From contig MKTB01000017.1 of the NCBI GenBank assembly GCA_001897525.1, positions 310,001 through 374,000 of the forward strand: a stretch of 64,000 bases of DNA, written 5' to 3'. The notes below the pieces were generated by a model. It did no database searches, was not told the DNA's origin, and saw nothing but the letters and a program-made list of their open reading frames with translations. Positions within the stretch are counted from its first letter, which is position 1; each line of letters starts with the position of its first letter. This document shows positions 49,611 to 57,550 of this stretch, piece after piece. This DNA comes from Bacteroidetes bacterium 43-16. Lineage in GTDB: Bacteria > Bacteroidota > Bacteroidia > Chitinophagales > Chitinophagaceae. The position numbers and the translations under genes are program-made.

Positions 49611-52373
49611 TTAGTTAGTAGTAACCGGAGCAAACTTAGTTAAGTTGATGCCCTGCACCGCTGCTTTATACTCCTCAATATTAGGAATGCGGCCCAAAAT
49701 AGCGGAAAGTACAACCACCGGGGTAGAAGCCAGTAATGACTCTCCTTTTTTGCGATCAGAATCTTCTACTACACGGCCCTGGAACAAGCGCGTAGAAGTA
49801 GCCAGTACGGTATCTCCTTTTGCTGCTTTCTCCTGGTTACCCATACACAGGTTACAACCCGGACGCTCTAAATACATAATATTTTCATATTCTGTACGGG
49901 CTGTATTTTTTGGCAACAGGTCGCTGAACTCGAAGCCGGAATATTTTTGCAACATATCCCAATCACCTTCTTCTTTCAATTCATCAATGATATTGTAAGT
50001 AGGTGCTGCTACCACCAAAGGTGCATTGAACTTAACCTCGCCCTGCTGCTGCTCCAGGTTTTTCAACATTTGAGCCACGATCTTCAAATCGCCTTTATGC
50101 ACCATGCAAGATCCTACAAAACCAAGATCCACTTTTTTATCGCCTTCGTAGAAAGACAGTTCACGAATGGTATCGTGCGTATATCTTTTAGAAACGTCTA
50201 CATTATTCACATCAGGATCCGCGATCATCGGTTGATCGATCACATCTAAATCGACTACAACTTCAGCATAGTATTTAGCATTTGCATCCGGCATCAAAGC
50301 AGGTTTCTCACCCGATTTGATCTCTGCAATGCGCTTATCTGCTTTATTGATCAATCCTTGTAATACTTGTCTGCTGTTGTCCATACCCTTATCGATCATG
50401 ATCTGGATACGTCCTTTAGCAATGTCAAGCGATTCGATCAGGGTATCATCCTGGGAGATACAGATAGAAGCTTTTGCTTTCATCTCTGCCGTCCAGTCGG
50501 TGAAGGTAAAGGCCTGGTCAGCCAGTAAAGTACCTATGTGTACTTCAATGATCCTGCCCTGGAATACATTCTCCCCGTCAAACTGCTGCAACATTTGTAA
50601 TTGCGTAGCATGTACCACATCACGGAAGTCCATGTGCTCTTTCATTTCACCTTTGAAGGTTACTTTTACCGACTCAGGGATCGGCATAGAAGCCTCACCG
50701 GTAGCCAATGCCAAGGCAACCGTTCCGGAATCTGCTCCGAAAGCTACCCCTTTAGACATCCTGGTATGAGAGTCACCACCGATAATGATGGCCCATTCGT
50801 CAATAGTGATATCATTCAATACTTTATGGATCACATCCGTCATAGAGTGATACTCGCCTTTAGGGTCACGGGCAGTGATCACACCAAAGTCGTTCATAAA
50901 CTTCATCAGCTTAGGAATATTAGCCTGTGCTTTTTTATCCCATACAGAAGCGGTATGACAACCGGATTGGTAAGCGCCGTCCACGATCGGGGAGATAACG
51001 GTAGCCGCCATAGATTCCAGTTCCTGGGCCGTCATCAGACCGGTAGTATCCTGGGAACCTACGATGTTTACTTCTACACGTACATCAGAACCGGCATGTA
51101 ATACCGTACCCGGAGTGATACCTACTGCATTTCTATTGAATATTTTTTCAACAGCAGTCAGGCCTTGTCCTTCATTAGAGATTTCTTTGGAAGGTGCAAA
51201 AACCGGGGTAGGTTCGATTCCTAAAATTTTGGCCGCAATCGTCTGGATCTTTTTACCAAACACGATGGCATAAGAACCTCCCGCACGGATAAATTCTTTT
51301 TTCTGAGGTGTTAAAGCCTTGGAAATATCGATCAGTTCCTGCTCACCGTTATATAATTTCTTAGTCTTTGTATTGATCGTAAGTACGGTACCCGTAGCAA
51401 CAGAATAAACTTCTTCCAATACAGGATCGCCGTTTTCATTACGTACCACATTTCCTTCAGCATCTGTTTTCTTCACCCAGTTCTTCAGGTCGATACCGAT
51501 ACCACCCGTTACATCAACTGTAGTTAAAAAGATCGGGGAAATACCATTAGTACCACCCACAATAGGAGCGATATTTACAAACGGCACATATTTGCTGGCT
51601 TGCTTACCGGTCCATAAGGCCACGTTATTCACGCCCGACATACGGGAAGAACCCACGCCCATAGTACCTTTCTCCGCGATCAGCATCACGCTTTTATCCG
51701 GGTGATGCTCCTGAAGACCTTTGATCTCTAATTGCGCTTGTGGCGTGATCATACATAAGCCATGCAGCTCACGGTCAGAGCGTGAGTGTGCCTGGTTACC
51801 CGGAGACAATAAATCGGTAGAGATATCACCTTCACCGGCAATAAAAGTCACGATTTGAATTTCCTCAGGCACCTCTGGCAATTTCGTGAAAAACTCTGCT
51901 TTTGCGTAGCTTTCCAGGATATCTCTTGCAATCGGGTTTTCATTTTTGAAGGCTTCTCTAAGACGGTCCGTATCGGCATCATAAAGATAAACCTGTGTTT
52001 TCAATACTTCAGCAGCAGCTTTAGCAATAGTTATATCTGCTCCCAAAGCCAGGTCCAGTAATACTTCTATAGAAGGACCACCTTTCATATGAGACAATAA
52101 TTCAAAAGCAAAAGCAGGGGTAATTTCTGCCAATACCGATTCACCCAGGATGATTTCTTTTAAGAACTTGGCTTTCACTCCGGCAGCGCTCGTTGTACCC
52201 GGCAATGTGTTATAAATAAAAAACTGAAGCGAACCTTCGCGATGCTCGTTAGCAGTATCTTTAATTTGCGCGATAATTTCGCTTAACAATTCGGCACTGT
52301 CAATCGGTTTTGGATGAAGTCCTTGTTCTTTACGTTCTTCTATCTCTTTAAGATAATCCTGGTAAATGTTCAT
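49611..52373 (-). CDS. acnB: Aconitate hydratase B / 2-methylisocitrate dehydratase
   Basis: This 920-residue enzyme is of the AcnB type: an N-terminal HEAT-like domain (IYQDYLKEIEERKEQGLHPKP onward), the swivel domain early in the chain (TMGVGSSRMSGVNNVAL), and the iron-sulfur core at the end, with cluster cysteines in GFVGSCMVHKGD and ERPGCNLCMGNQEKA. E. coli AcnB has SCMTNIGHFR at the first site, so the residues after the cysteine differ. It isomerises citrate and often acts on 2-methyl-cis-aconitate. The window therefore carries two unrelated-layout aconitases 3 kb apart, which suggests division of labour. Confidence 0.95.
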   Translation of the reverse strand: MNIYQDYLKEIEERKEQGLHPKPIDSAELLSEIIAQIKDTANEHREGSLQFFIYNTLPGTTSAAGVKAKFLKEIILGESVLAEITPAFAFELLSHMKGGPSIEVLLDLALGADITIAKAAAEVLKTQVYLYDADTDRLREAFKNENPIARDILESYAKAEFFTKLPEVPEEIQIVTFIAGEGDISTDLLSPGNQAHSRSDRELHGLCMITPQAQLEIKGLQEHHPDKSVMLIAEKGTMGVGSSRMSGVNNVALWTGKQASKYVPFVNIAPIVGGTNGISPIFLTTVDVTGGIGIDLKNWVKKTDAEGNVVRNENGDPVLEEVYSVATGTVLTINTKTKKLYNGEQELIDISKALTPQKKEFIRAGGSYAIVFGKKIQTIAAKILGIEPTPVFAPSKEISNEGQGLTAVEKIFNRNAVGITPGTVLHAGSDVRVEVNIVGSQDTTGLMTAQELESMAATVISPIVDGAYQSGCHTASVWDKKAQANIPKLMKFMNDFGVITARDPKGEYHSMTDVIHKVLNDITIDEWAIIIGGDSHTRMSKGVAFGADSGTVALALATGEASMPIPESVKVTFKGEMKEHMDFRDVVHATQLQMLQQFDGENVFQGRIIEVHIGTLLADQAFTFTDWTAEMKAKASICISQDDTLIESLDIAKGRIQIMIDKGMDNSRQVLQGLINKADKRIAEIKSGEKPALMPDANAKYYAEVVVDLDVIDQPMIADPDVNNVDVSKRYTHDTIRELSFYEGDKKVDLGFVGSCMVHKGDLKIVAQMLKNLEQQQGEVKFNAPLVVAAPTYNIIDELKEEGDWDMLQKYSGFEFSDLLPKNTARTEYENIMYLERPGCNLCMGNQEKAAKGDTVLATSTRLFQGRVVEDSDRKKGESLLASTPVVVLSAILGRIPNIEEYKAAVQGINLTKFAPVTTN

Positions 52374-52806
52374 ATAATTTGAAATATGGGTCGGCAGACC
52401 AAACTGCCATTTTTTCTTTATTAAACTGTATAAATTAAAATAATATTTTATGCAATAAGTTTATTTTGGGCTTCAGCTGCAATTCCTTTATTCAAAGGTA
52501 TCACAACCTTGCTCCCAAGGCTTGCAAATTTAGTCAATAAAGAAGATTTAAAAAAATATTCGAGCCAAATAGTCATGTTTTTGTCATAAGATTTAACTAT
52601 AATTGAATATGATTTAACTATCTACTTTAGCCGGAGCAAAACCGCTTTGTTACATTGCCCCGGAATGCATACAGATGAGCGCAAATAAACATAAAACAAA
52701 TATCCATAAGTTCATTTCTACGGAAAACAGAACTACTTTTATAAAACGGGTATTTGATACATTGTTTTAAACCATAAGCTGCATACCTATTAAAAAAAAG
52801 ATACAC
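52374..52806. other. Intergenic region upstream of acnB and doxX
   Basis: No convincing gene; the 62-codon minus-strand ORF here has no support. It contains TAAATTTG on the minus strand (52525-52532), a -7-like box that would give acnB a leader of about 150 bases, and a direct repeat GATTTAACTAT (52589 and 52610 area). Confidence 0.45.
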
Positions 52807-53202
52807 ATGAAACATCCCAACACCTTATTACTACGATTGATTGTTGCTATTATTTTAATCATACATGGAGCCGGAGGTATGTTCAATAATGGCGTGTATG
52901 AATTTGGTAAATTCTTTTTGGACAACAAGGGATTTGCTCCCATAGGCGTACCGCTTGCCTGGGCGATTAAAATATCTCATGTAATAGCCGCTATTTGTCT
53001 TTTAACCGAAAAATACATTAAGCTGGCTGGCCTGATCACTATTGTCGTTTTAATTGCAGGTATTTTCATGGTGCACTTGCCCAATGGCTGGTTTGTAGTG
53101 GGCGGCGGAACAAACGGTATTGAGTTCAATATATTACTCATCTTTGCGCTGCTTACCATTATGTTCCCTGATGGGATTTACAAAAGAAAAGCCCGGCCTT
53201 AA
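52807..53202 (+). CDS. DoxX family membrane protein
   Basis: The 131-residue product has four hydrophobic segments and the DoxX-like pattern LLLRLIVAIILIIHGAGGMFNNG, GKFFLDNKGFAP and FMVHLPNGWFVVGGGTNGIEFNILLI. DoxX-family proteins are small inner-membrane proteins, some linked to quinone reduction or thiosulfate oxidation and oxidative-stress complexes; most Bacteroidota members are uncharacterised. It converges on ychF. A GCCCGG...CCGGGC stem covers its stop codon region and could act as a terminator. Confidence 0.85.
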   Translation: MKHPNTLLLRLIVAIILIIHGAGGMFNNGVYEFGKFFLDNKGFAPIGVPLAWAIKISHVIAAICLLTEKYIKLAGLITIVVLIAGIFMVHLPNGWFVVGGGTNGIEFNILLIFALLTIMFPDGIYKRKARP

Positions 53203-53247
53203 ACTGAATTAAGTACCGGGCAATATCATTGATGAATATATTATTCC

Positions 53248-54345
53248 TTACACATTAAAACGGAAGTGCATTACATCACCATCCGCTACCGTATATTCTT
53301 TTCCTTCAATACGTAATTTACCTTTCTCTTTAGCACCCGGCTCACCGCCCAGTTCTATATAGTCACTATAACCGATCACCTCGGCTTTGATGAATCCTTT
53401 TTCAAAATCCGTGTGGATCACACCGGCAGCCTGTGGGGCTTTCCAGCCTTTATTGATCGTCCAGGCACGCACCTCCTGCACCCCTGCAGTGAAGTAAGTG
53501 ATCAGGTCGAGTAAGTTATAAGCTGCCCTGATCAAGCGGTTCAGGCCCGGCTCAGCCAGTTTATACTCTTCCAGGAACAAAGCTTTATCATCCGGGTCTT
53601 CCATTTCAGAGATCTGTGCCTCGATATTGTTGCACATGATGATAATCTGTGCCCCTTCTTCATCCGCCACTTTTTTCAAAGCTTCTGAGTATTCATTACC
53701 CGTATGCATAGCCGCTTCTGCTACATTCGCAACATATAAAACCGGCTTGGCAGTCAGCAAAAAGATATCCGCTATCGCTTCTTTATCTTCTCCTTCCAGG
53801 CCCAGGCCACGTACATTCTTACCTTGCTCCAGGTGCGCCTTACATTTTACTAAAACATCCAGCGCCGCTTTCATTTTAGGATCGCTTTTTGCCATTTTTT
53901 CTACCCTGGCAATCTTCTTCTCAACGCTGGCAAGGTCGGCCAGTTGCAGTTCCGTATCAATGATCTCTTTATCACTCACCGGGTTGATGGCACCTTCTTC
54001 TCTTAATATATTTTCATCTTCAAAGCAACGTACCACGTGAATGATCGCATCCACTTCACGGATGTTGCCCAAAAACTTATTACCTAAACCTTCTCCTTTA
54101 GAAGCTCCCTTTACCAATCCTGCGATATCCACAAACTCAATGGCAGTAGGCAAAATACGCTCCGGTTGCACGATCTTGGCCAGGGCATCCAGGCGCTCAT
54201 CGGGTACATCTACCAATCCCACATTAGGTTCAATAGTACAGAATCTATAGTTAGAAGCCTGTGCCTTAGCACTGTTGCTTACTGCGTTAAATAAAGTTGA
54301 TTTACCCACATTTGGTAATCCGACAATGCCTGCCTGTAAAGCCAT
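53248..54345 (-). CDS. ychF: Ribosome-associated redox-regulated ATPase YchF
   Basis: This 365-residue Obg-family P-loop protein hydrolyses ATP rather than GTP. Visible features are G1 [36 protein letters not shown] (G3 and beyond), the altered G4-type motif NNIEAQ in place of NKxD, a coiled-coil insertion around residues 135-165, and the C-terminal TGS domain ([24 protein letters not shown]). It binds ribosomes and influences translation and oxidative-stress response. A -7 box TATATTTG lies 17 bases upstream of its ATG. Confidence 0.96.
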   Translation of the reverse strand: MALQAGIVGLPNVGKSTLFNAVSNSAKAQASNYRFCTIEPNVGLVDVPDERLDALAKIVQPERILPTAIEFVDIAGLVKGASKGEGLGNKFLGNIREVDAIIHVVRCFEDENILREEGAINPVSDKEIIDTELQLADLASVEKKIARVEKMAKSDPKMKAALDVLVKCKAHLEQGKNVRGLGLEGEDKEAIADIFLLTAKPVLYVANVAEAAMHTGNEYSEALKKVADEEGAQIIIMCNNIEAQISEMEDPDDKALFLEEYKLAEPGLNRLIRAAYNLLDLITYFTAGVQEVRAWTINKGWKAPQAAGVIHTDFEKGFIKAEVIGYSDYIELGGEPGAKEKGKLRIEGKEYTVADGDVMHFRFNV

Positions 54346-54362
54346 GTTTTAAAAAATTTGTG

Positions 54363-54370
54363 CAAATATA
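54363..54370 (-). promoter_or_regulatory. -7 box TATATTTG before ychF
   Basis: On the minus strand TATATTTG matches TAnnTTTG and lies 17 bases before the ATG; no good -33 element. Confidence 0.5.
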
Positions 54371-54436
54371 ATACTATTTACGCTCCTAATTAAACGCAAA
54401 AGTATCAATTCGCTAAAGCTTATGCTGAGATATATT

Positions 54437-54444
54437 TATCTTTG
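54437..54444 (+). promoter_or_regulatory. -7 box TATCTTTG before the envelope operon
   Basis: TATCTTTG, the same octamer as in the rpsT promoter, lies 26 bases before the first gene of the hydrolase-glycosyltransferase string. The -33 element is not clear. Confidence 0.55.
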
Positions 54445-54470
54445 CCCGCAATCATATTTCCGGATCGGTC

Positions 54471-55277
54471 ATGCAAACAGGCGTTTTAAAGTACGAAAAC
54501 AATACATTACAGGTAAACAGGCTGGGGCAGGGGAAGCAATTACTCTTTGCTTTTCATGATTTCGGCCAGCATGCTGAGGTGTTTGCTCCGCTGGAACGCG
54601 CGCTGGGTCACCGTTACACCATTATAGCCATCGAAATTCCCGGCCTGGGACATTCCATATGGCAGCAAAAACAGGTGGATAAGCTGGCCCTGGTCACCAT
54701 AATAGAACGCTTCAAACTGGAGTTCAAAGTAGAAAAATTTGACCTGCTGGCGTTGGGCTTCGGTGCCCTTTATGCCTTAAGCCTGATGGAACAAAGAAGC
54801 GAATGGATCGAAAAAGTAGTGCTTTTTGCCCCCGACGGTTTGAGAAGAAGCTCCTGGCAATCCCTGGCTACCCGGCATTTTTATGCTAAAGGCAGGATCA
54901 AAGCAGCTATTGCACAACCGGAGAAAGCCGCGCAAAAACTAAAAGGCATCCGCAACTGGGGCATCCTGAAAAAAGAATGGACCGCGCCTCTGGACGATTA
55001 TATTAAAAACGATACGGTAAGAAGTAGCTGGAATCAGGTGTACCCGCTTCATTACAAACTCGTGCCCGAGATCCAGAAAGTGCGCTGGAATGTAAAAAAG
55101 AACAAGATAGAATTACATATGTATTGTCCCGAGCATGCCCTGGTGCTGAAAAAGGATGCTTTAAAATTCGCCAAAAAACAGGATTTTACTGTAGTAAACC
55201 TGCTTCCCGAGGCCGATTTTGAAAACATACCGGGCTTGTTAAACCTGTCAGAAGCCATTTTTAATCCGAGACAATAA
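54471..55277 (+). CDS. Alpha/beta-hydrolase-fold protein lacking the catalytic serine
   Basis: The 268-residue product follows the alpha/beta hydrolase fold: an oxyanion-region strand LLFAFHDFGQHAEVF, IIAIEIPGLGHS, then the strand before the nucleophile elbow KFDLLALGFGALYALSLM. In active enzymes this elbow is GxSxG; here the serine position is Gly96. The region where the catalytic histidine is expected (VVNLLPEADFENIPGLL) also lacks the usual GH. It is thus probably a non-enzymatic binding or structural relative. Its stop codon is directly followed by the ATG of the glycosyltransferase, so the two are translationally linked. Confidence 0.8.
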   Translation: MQTGVLKYENNTLQVNRLGQGKQLLFAFHDFGQHAEVFAPLERALGHRYTIIAIEIPGLGHSIWQQKQVDKLALVTIIERFKLEFKVEKFDLLALGFGALYALSLMEQRSEWIEKVVLFAPDGLRRSSWQSLATRHFYAKGRIKAAIAQPEKAAQKLKGIRNWGILKKEWTAPLDDYIKNDTVRSSWNQVYPLHYKLVPEIQKVRWNVKKNKIELHMYCPEHALVLKKDALKFAKKQDFTVVNLLPEADFENIPGLLNLSEAIFNPRQ

Positions 55278-56432
55278 ATGGAATTATATAGCTGGCTTTC
55301 CTATGCCCTGGCCGCAGCCTATGTGCTCTTAATGCTGGCTTATAGCTATGGCTACTTCAAGCCAAAGCCAAAGGTCCATGCCTTAGCCCCTAAGGAAGAC
55401 CCGTTTTTTTCCATTATCATACCTGCAAGAAACGAAGCCGAAAATATAGCACAATGCCTGGGTAGCATCCTTGACAATGATTACCCTGCAGACCGCTTTG
55501 AACTAATACTGATCGATGATTTTTCGGAAGATAATACCGTAGCCATCGCTTCAAAGTTTTCCGGGCCTAATCTCCGGATCATAAGACTGTCTGAGCATAT
55601 TAACCCCGAAGAAAGGTTGAATGCCTTCAAAAAGAAAGCACTGGAAATAGGGATCAGTAAGGCAAAAGGTACTTTTATCATTACCACTGATGCAGACTGT
55701 ATCGTGGGTAAAAACTGGTTGCGCTCCTATGCCAGACAACTCAATACATCAGATGAGATCCAATGCCTGGCCGCCCCGGTTAATTTCATCCCTTACCAGG
55801 GCCGGAAAAACTGGTTGTATTATTTCCAGAGTATCGACTTCATGACCATGCAGGGCATTACCATCGCTTCTAACCGGCTCGGGCTGGGGAACATGAGCAA
55901 CGGGGCCAATTTTCTTTTTTCCAAAATGGCCTTTGAAACCGTGGACGGCTATAAAGGCATCGACCAAAAAGCCTCGGGCGATGATATGATGCTCATGCAA
56001 AAGATACAAAACAGGTTTCCCGGCGGCATTGACTATTTATTTGACCCAAAAGCCATTGTGGACACCCCGGTACAGCCAGACTGGGCCTCCTTTTTAAACC
56101 AAAGGATCCGCTGGGCCTCAAAAGCAGACAGCTATCCGCAGCGCAAATTGACCCTGGTCCTGCTCCTGGTCTATCTCTTCAACCTGAATATGCTGTTCCT
56201 GGCTATTGCGGCCTGTTTTAATCCCATTGCATGCAAATCCTTACAATATATATTCCTTTCAAAAATAATTGCCGAAATCATCTTTGTTACGCCTCTGTCA
56301 ATTTTTTTTAACAAGCGTAATGAATTATTATTTTTGATAATTTTACAACCTTTGCATATATTGTACATTATTTCGGCCGGTTTTTTAGGTAAGTTTGGCA
56401 CTTACAAGTGGAAAGGCAGATCGGTACACTAA
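55278..56432 (+). CDS. Family 2 glycosyltransferase, membrane-bound, processive type
   Basis: The 384-residue product has an N-terminal membrane segment (AAAYVLLMLAYSYGYF), a GT-A domain with FFSIIIPARNEAENIAQCL, LILIDDFSEDNT and TTDADC (the DxD-like site), then KASGDDMMLM and QRIRWASKADSY. The last is the (Q/R)xxRW motif of processive synthases. Three or more hydrophobic segments follow at the C-terminus. It likely transfers sugars from nucleotide donors on the inner face of the membrane. The acceptor is unknown. It is the second gene of an envelope gene string, with zero spacing from the degenerate hydrolase. Confidence 0.9.
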   Translation: MELYSWLSYALAAAYVLLMLAYSYGYFKPKPKVHALAPKEDPFFSIIIPARNEAENIAQCLGSILDNDYPADRFELILIDDFSEDNTVAIASKFSGPNLRIIRLSEHINPEERLNAFKKKALEIGISKAKGTFIITTDADCIVGKNWLRSYARQLNTSDEIQCLAAPVNFIPYQGRKNWLYYFQSIDFMTMQGITIASNRLGLGNMSNGANFLFSKMAFETVDGYKGIDQKASGDDMMLMQKIQNRFPGGIDYLFDPKAIVDTPVQPDWASFLNQRIRWASKADSYPQRKLTLVLLLVYLFNLNMLFLAIAACFNPIACKSLQYIFLSKIIAEIIFVTPLSIFFNKRNELLFLIILQPLHILYIISAGFLGKFGTYKWKGRSVH

Positions 56433-56451
56433 ACACATTTATTCTAACAAA

Positions 56452-56904
56452 ATGAGAAAAATAATAGGTCTTGTTGCATTATTGCTGATTGTCAGCATCG
56501 GTTTATATACTTATTGGAATTATATGAGAGTATATGACGATGGCGTAAGAGAGGGTGTTGTTCAGAAATTTTCCAGGAAAGGAGATGTGTTCAAGACCTA
56601 TGAAGGAGAATTGCTGGGCGGCGGTTTTGGCCGCGTGGGTGCCGGTTTCCAGGCGCAATACTTTTATTTTAGCGTGGAAGACCCTCAGGTAGCCGGTTTT
56701 ATAGAACAAAATGCAGGAAAAAATCTGACCCTTCATTTTATCAAATACAAGAAAAGCCTGCCCTGGAGAGGAGAAAACTATAATGCTAAAAACCAGGAAC
56801 CGGGTCAATATATTGTAGACAAGGCAGAAGTTTCGCAGGCACAAAGGCCGGCCGGGAATGAGGATTACAATAACCCGGAATCTCAAAACCCGATACCTTA
56901 CTAA
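56452..56904 (+). CDS. Membrane-anchored protein of unknown function
   Basis: From the ATG at 56452 the product is 150 residues (MRKIIGLVALLLIVSIGLYTYWNY), with an uncleaved N-terminal anchor or signal peptide. A conserved domain follows: GVREGVVQKFSRKGDVFKTYEGELL. The ORF-track start at 56395 would overlap the glycosyltransferase gene and add unrelated residues. I recall similar Bacteroidota proteins carrying the mistaken label 6-phosphogluconate dehydrogenase; there is no dehydrogenase fold here. It is probably periplasmic. Third gene of the envelope string. Confidence 0.75.
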   Translation: MRKIIGLVALLLIVSIGLYTYWNYMRVYDDGVREGVVQKFSRKGDVFKTYEGELLGGGFGRVGAGFQAQYFYFSVEDPQVAGFIEQNAGKNLTLHFIKYKKSLPWRGENYNAKNQEPGQYIVDKAEVSQAQRPAGNEDYNNPESQNPIPY

Positions 56905-56952
56905 TTATCAGTATTTTTTCGTTTTTTTGTCCTGCATAGAACCTGTGTAGTC

Positions 56953-57549
56953 ATGTTAGAAACGATCATTGCTTTTGATAAAGCTCTTTTTTTAAAGATC
57001 AATACAGAATGGACCGCTCCGTTTTTGGATCAGATAATGCCTGTCTGGCGTGATGCCAAAACATGGATTTTCCTCTATGTACTTATTGTAGGCTGGGCAG
57101 TTTACAAATTCGGCTGGCGCATATGGCCCTGGTTGCTGACCATAGGGGTAATGATGGTGCTGAGCGACCAGTTCAGCAGCAGCCTCATCAAGCCCTGGGT
57201 GGCCCGTCCGCGGCCCTGCAACGATCCCGAGATCGCATTACAGGTCCGGAGCCTTTTGGGCTACTGCCGGGACAGCTACAGTTTTATGTCTTCCCATGCG
57301 GTGAACCACTTCTGTATTGCCACCTTTTTAATTTTCACACTTAAACCCTATTGGGGAAAAATGGTCTATATGCTCTGGTTCTGGGCTTTTTCAATAGCTT
57401 ACGGACAGGTATATGTCGGCGTTCACTTTCCGGTAGATATTACCGCAGGGGCGATCACAGGATGCCTGTTCGGATATTTGTTTGCAAAAATATTTTTGAA
57501 AAAAATCGGGATGCCGCAAGTCCGGAAACTTAACACCTTAGCGCATTAA
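56953..57549 (+). CDS. PAP2-family membrane phosphatase
   Basis: The 198-residue product has five to six membrane segments and the three PAP2 motifs: KPWVARPRPC (KxxxxxxRP), SFMSSHAVNHF (a PSGH-like motif) and GQVYVGVHFPVDI (SRxxxxxHxxxD). In the third motif the usual SR reads GQ, so the conserved arginine is missing. It probably removes phosphate from a lipid phosphate such as phosphatidylglycerophosphate or undecaprenyl pyrophosphate at the outer face of the inner membrane, though the lost Arg may lower activity. The DUF5686 gene begins one base after its stop. Confidence 0.87.
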   Translation: MLETIIAFDKALFLKINTEWTAPFLDQIMPVWRDAKTWIFLYVLIVGWAVYKFGWRIWPWLLTIGVMMVLSDQFSSSLIKPWVARPRPCNDPEIALQVRSLLGYCRDSYSFMSSHAVNHFCIATFLIFTLKPYWGKMVYMLWFWAFSIAYGQVYVGVHFPVDITAGAITGCLFGYLFAKIFLKKIGMPQVRKLNTLAH

Positions 57550-57550
57550 A

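Noticed and set aside
52627-52815. Minus-strand ORF of 62 codons upstream of acnB
   Set aside because: No family resemblance, no promoter or start context; overlaps the start of doxX.
56395-56451. Upstream start for the anchored unknown protein
   Set aside because: It overlaps the glycosyltransferase end and adds residues that break the N-terminal membrane anchor pattern; ATG 56452 fits better.
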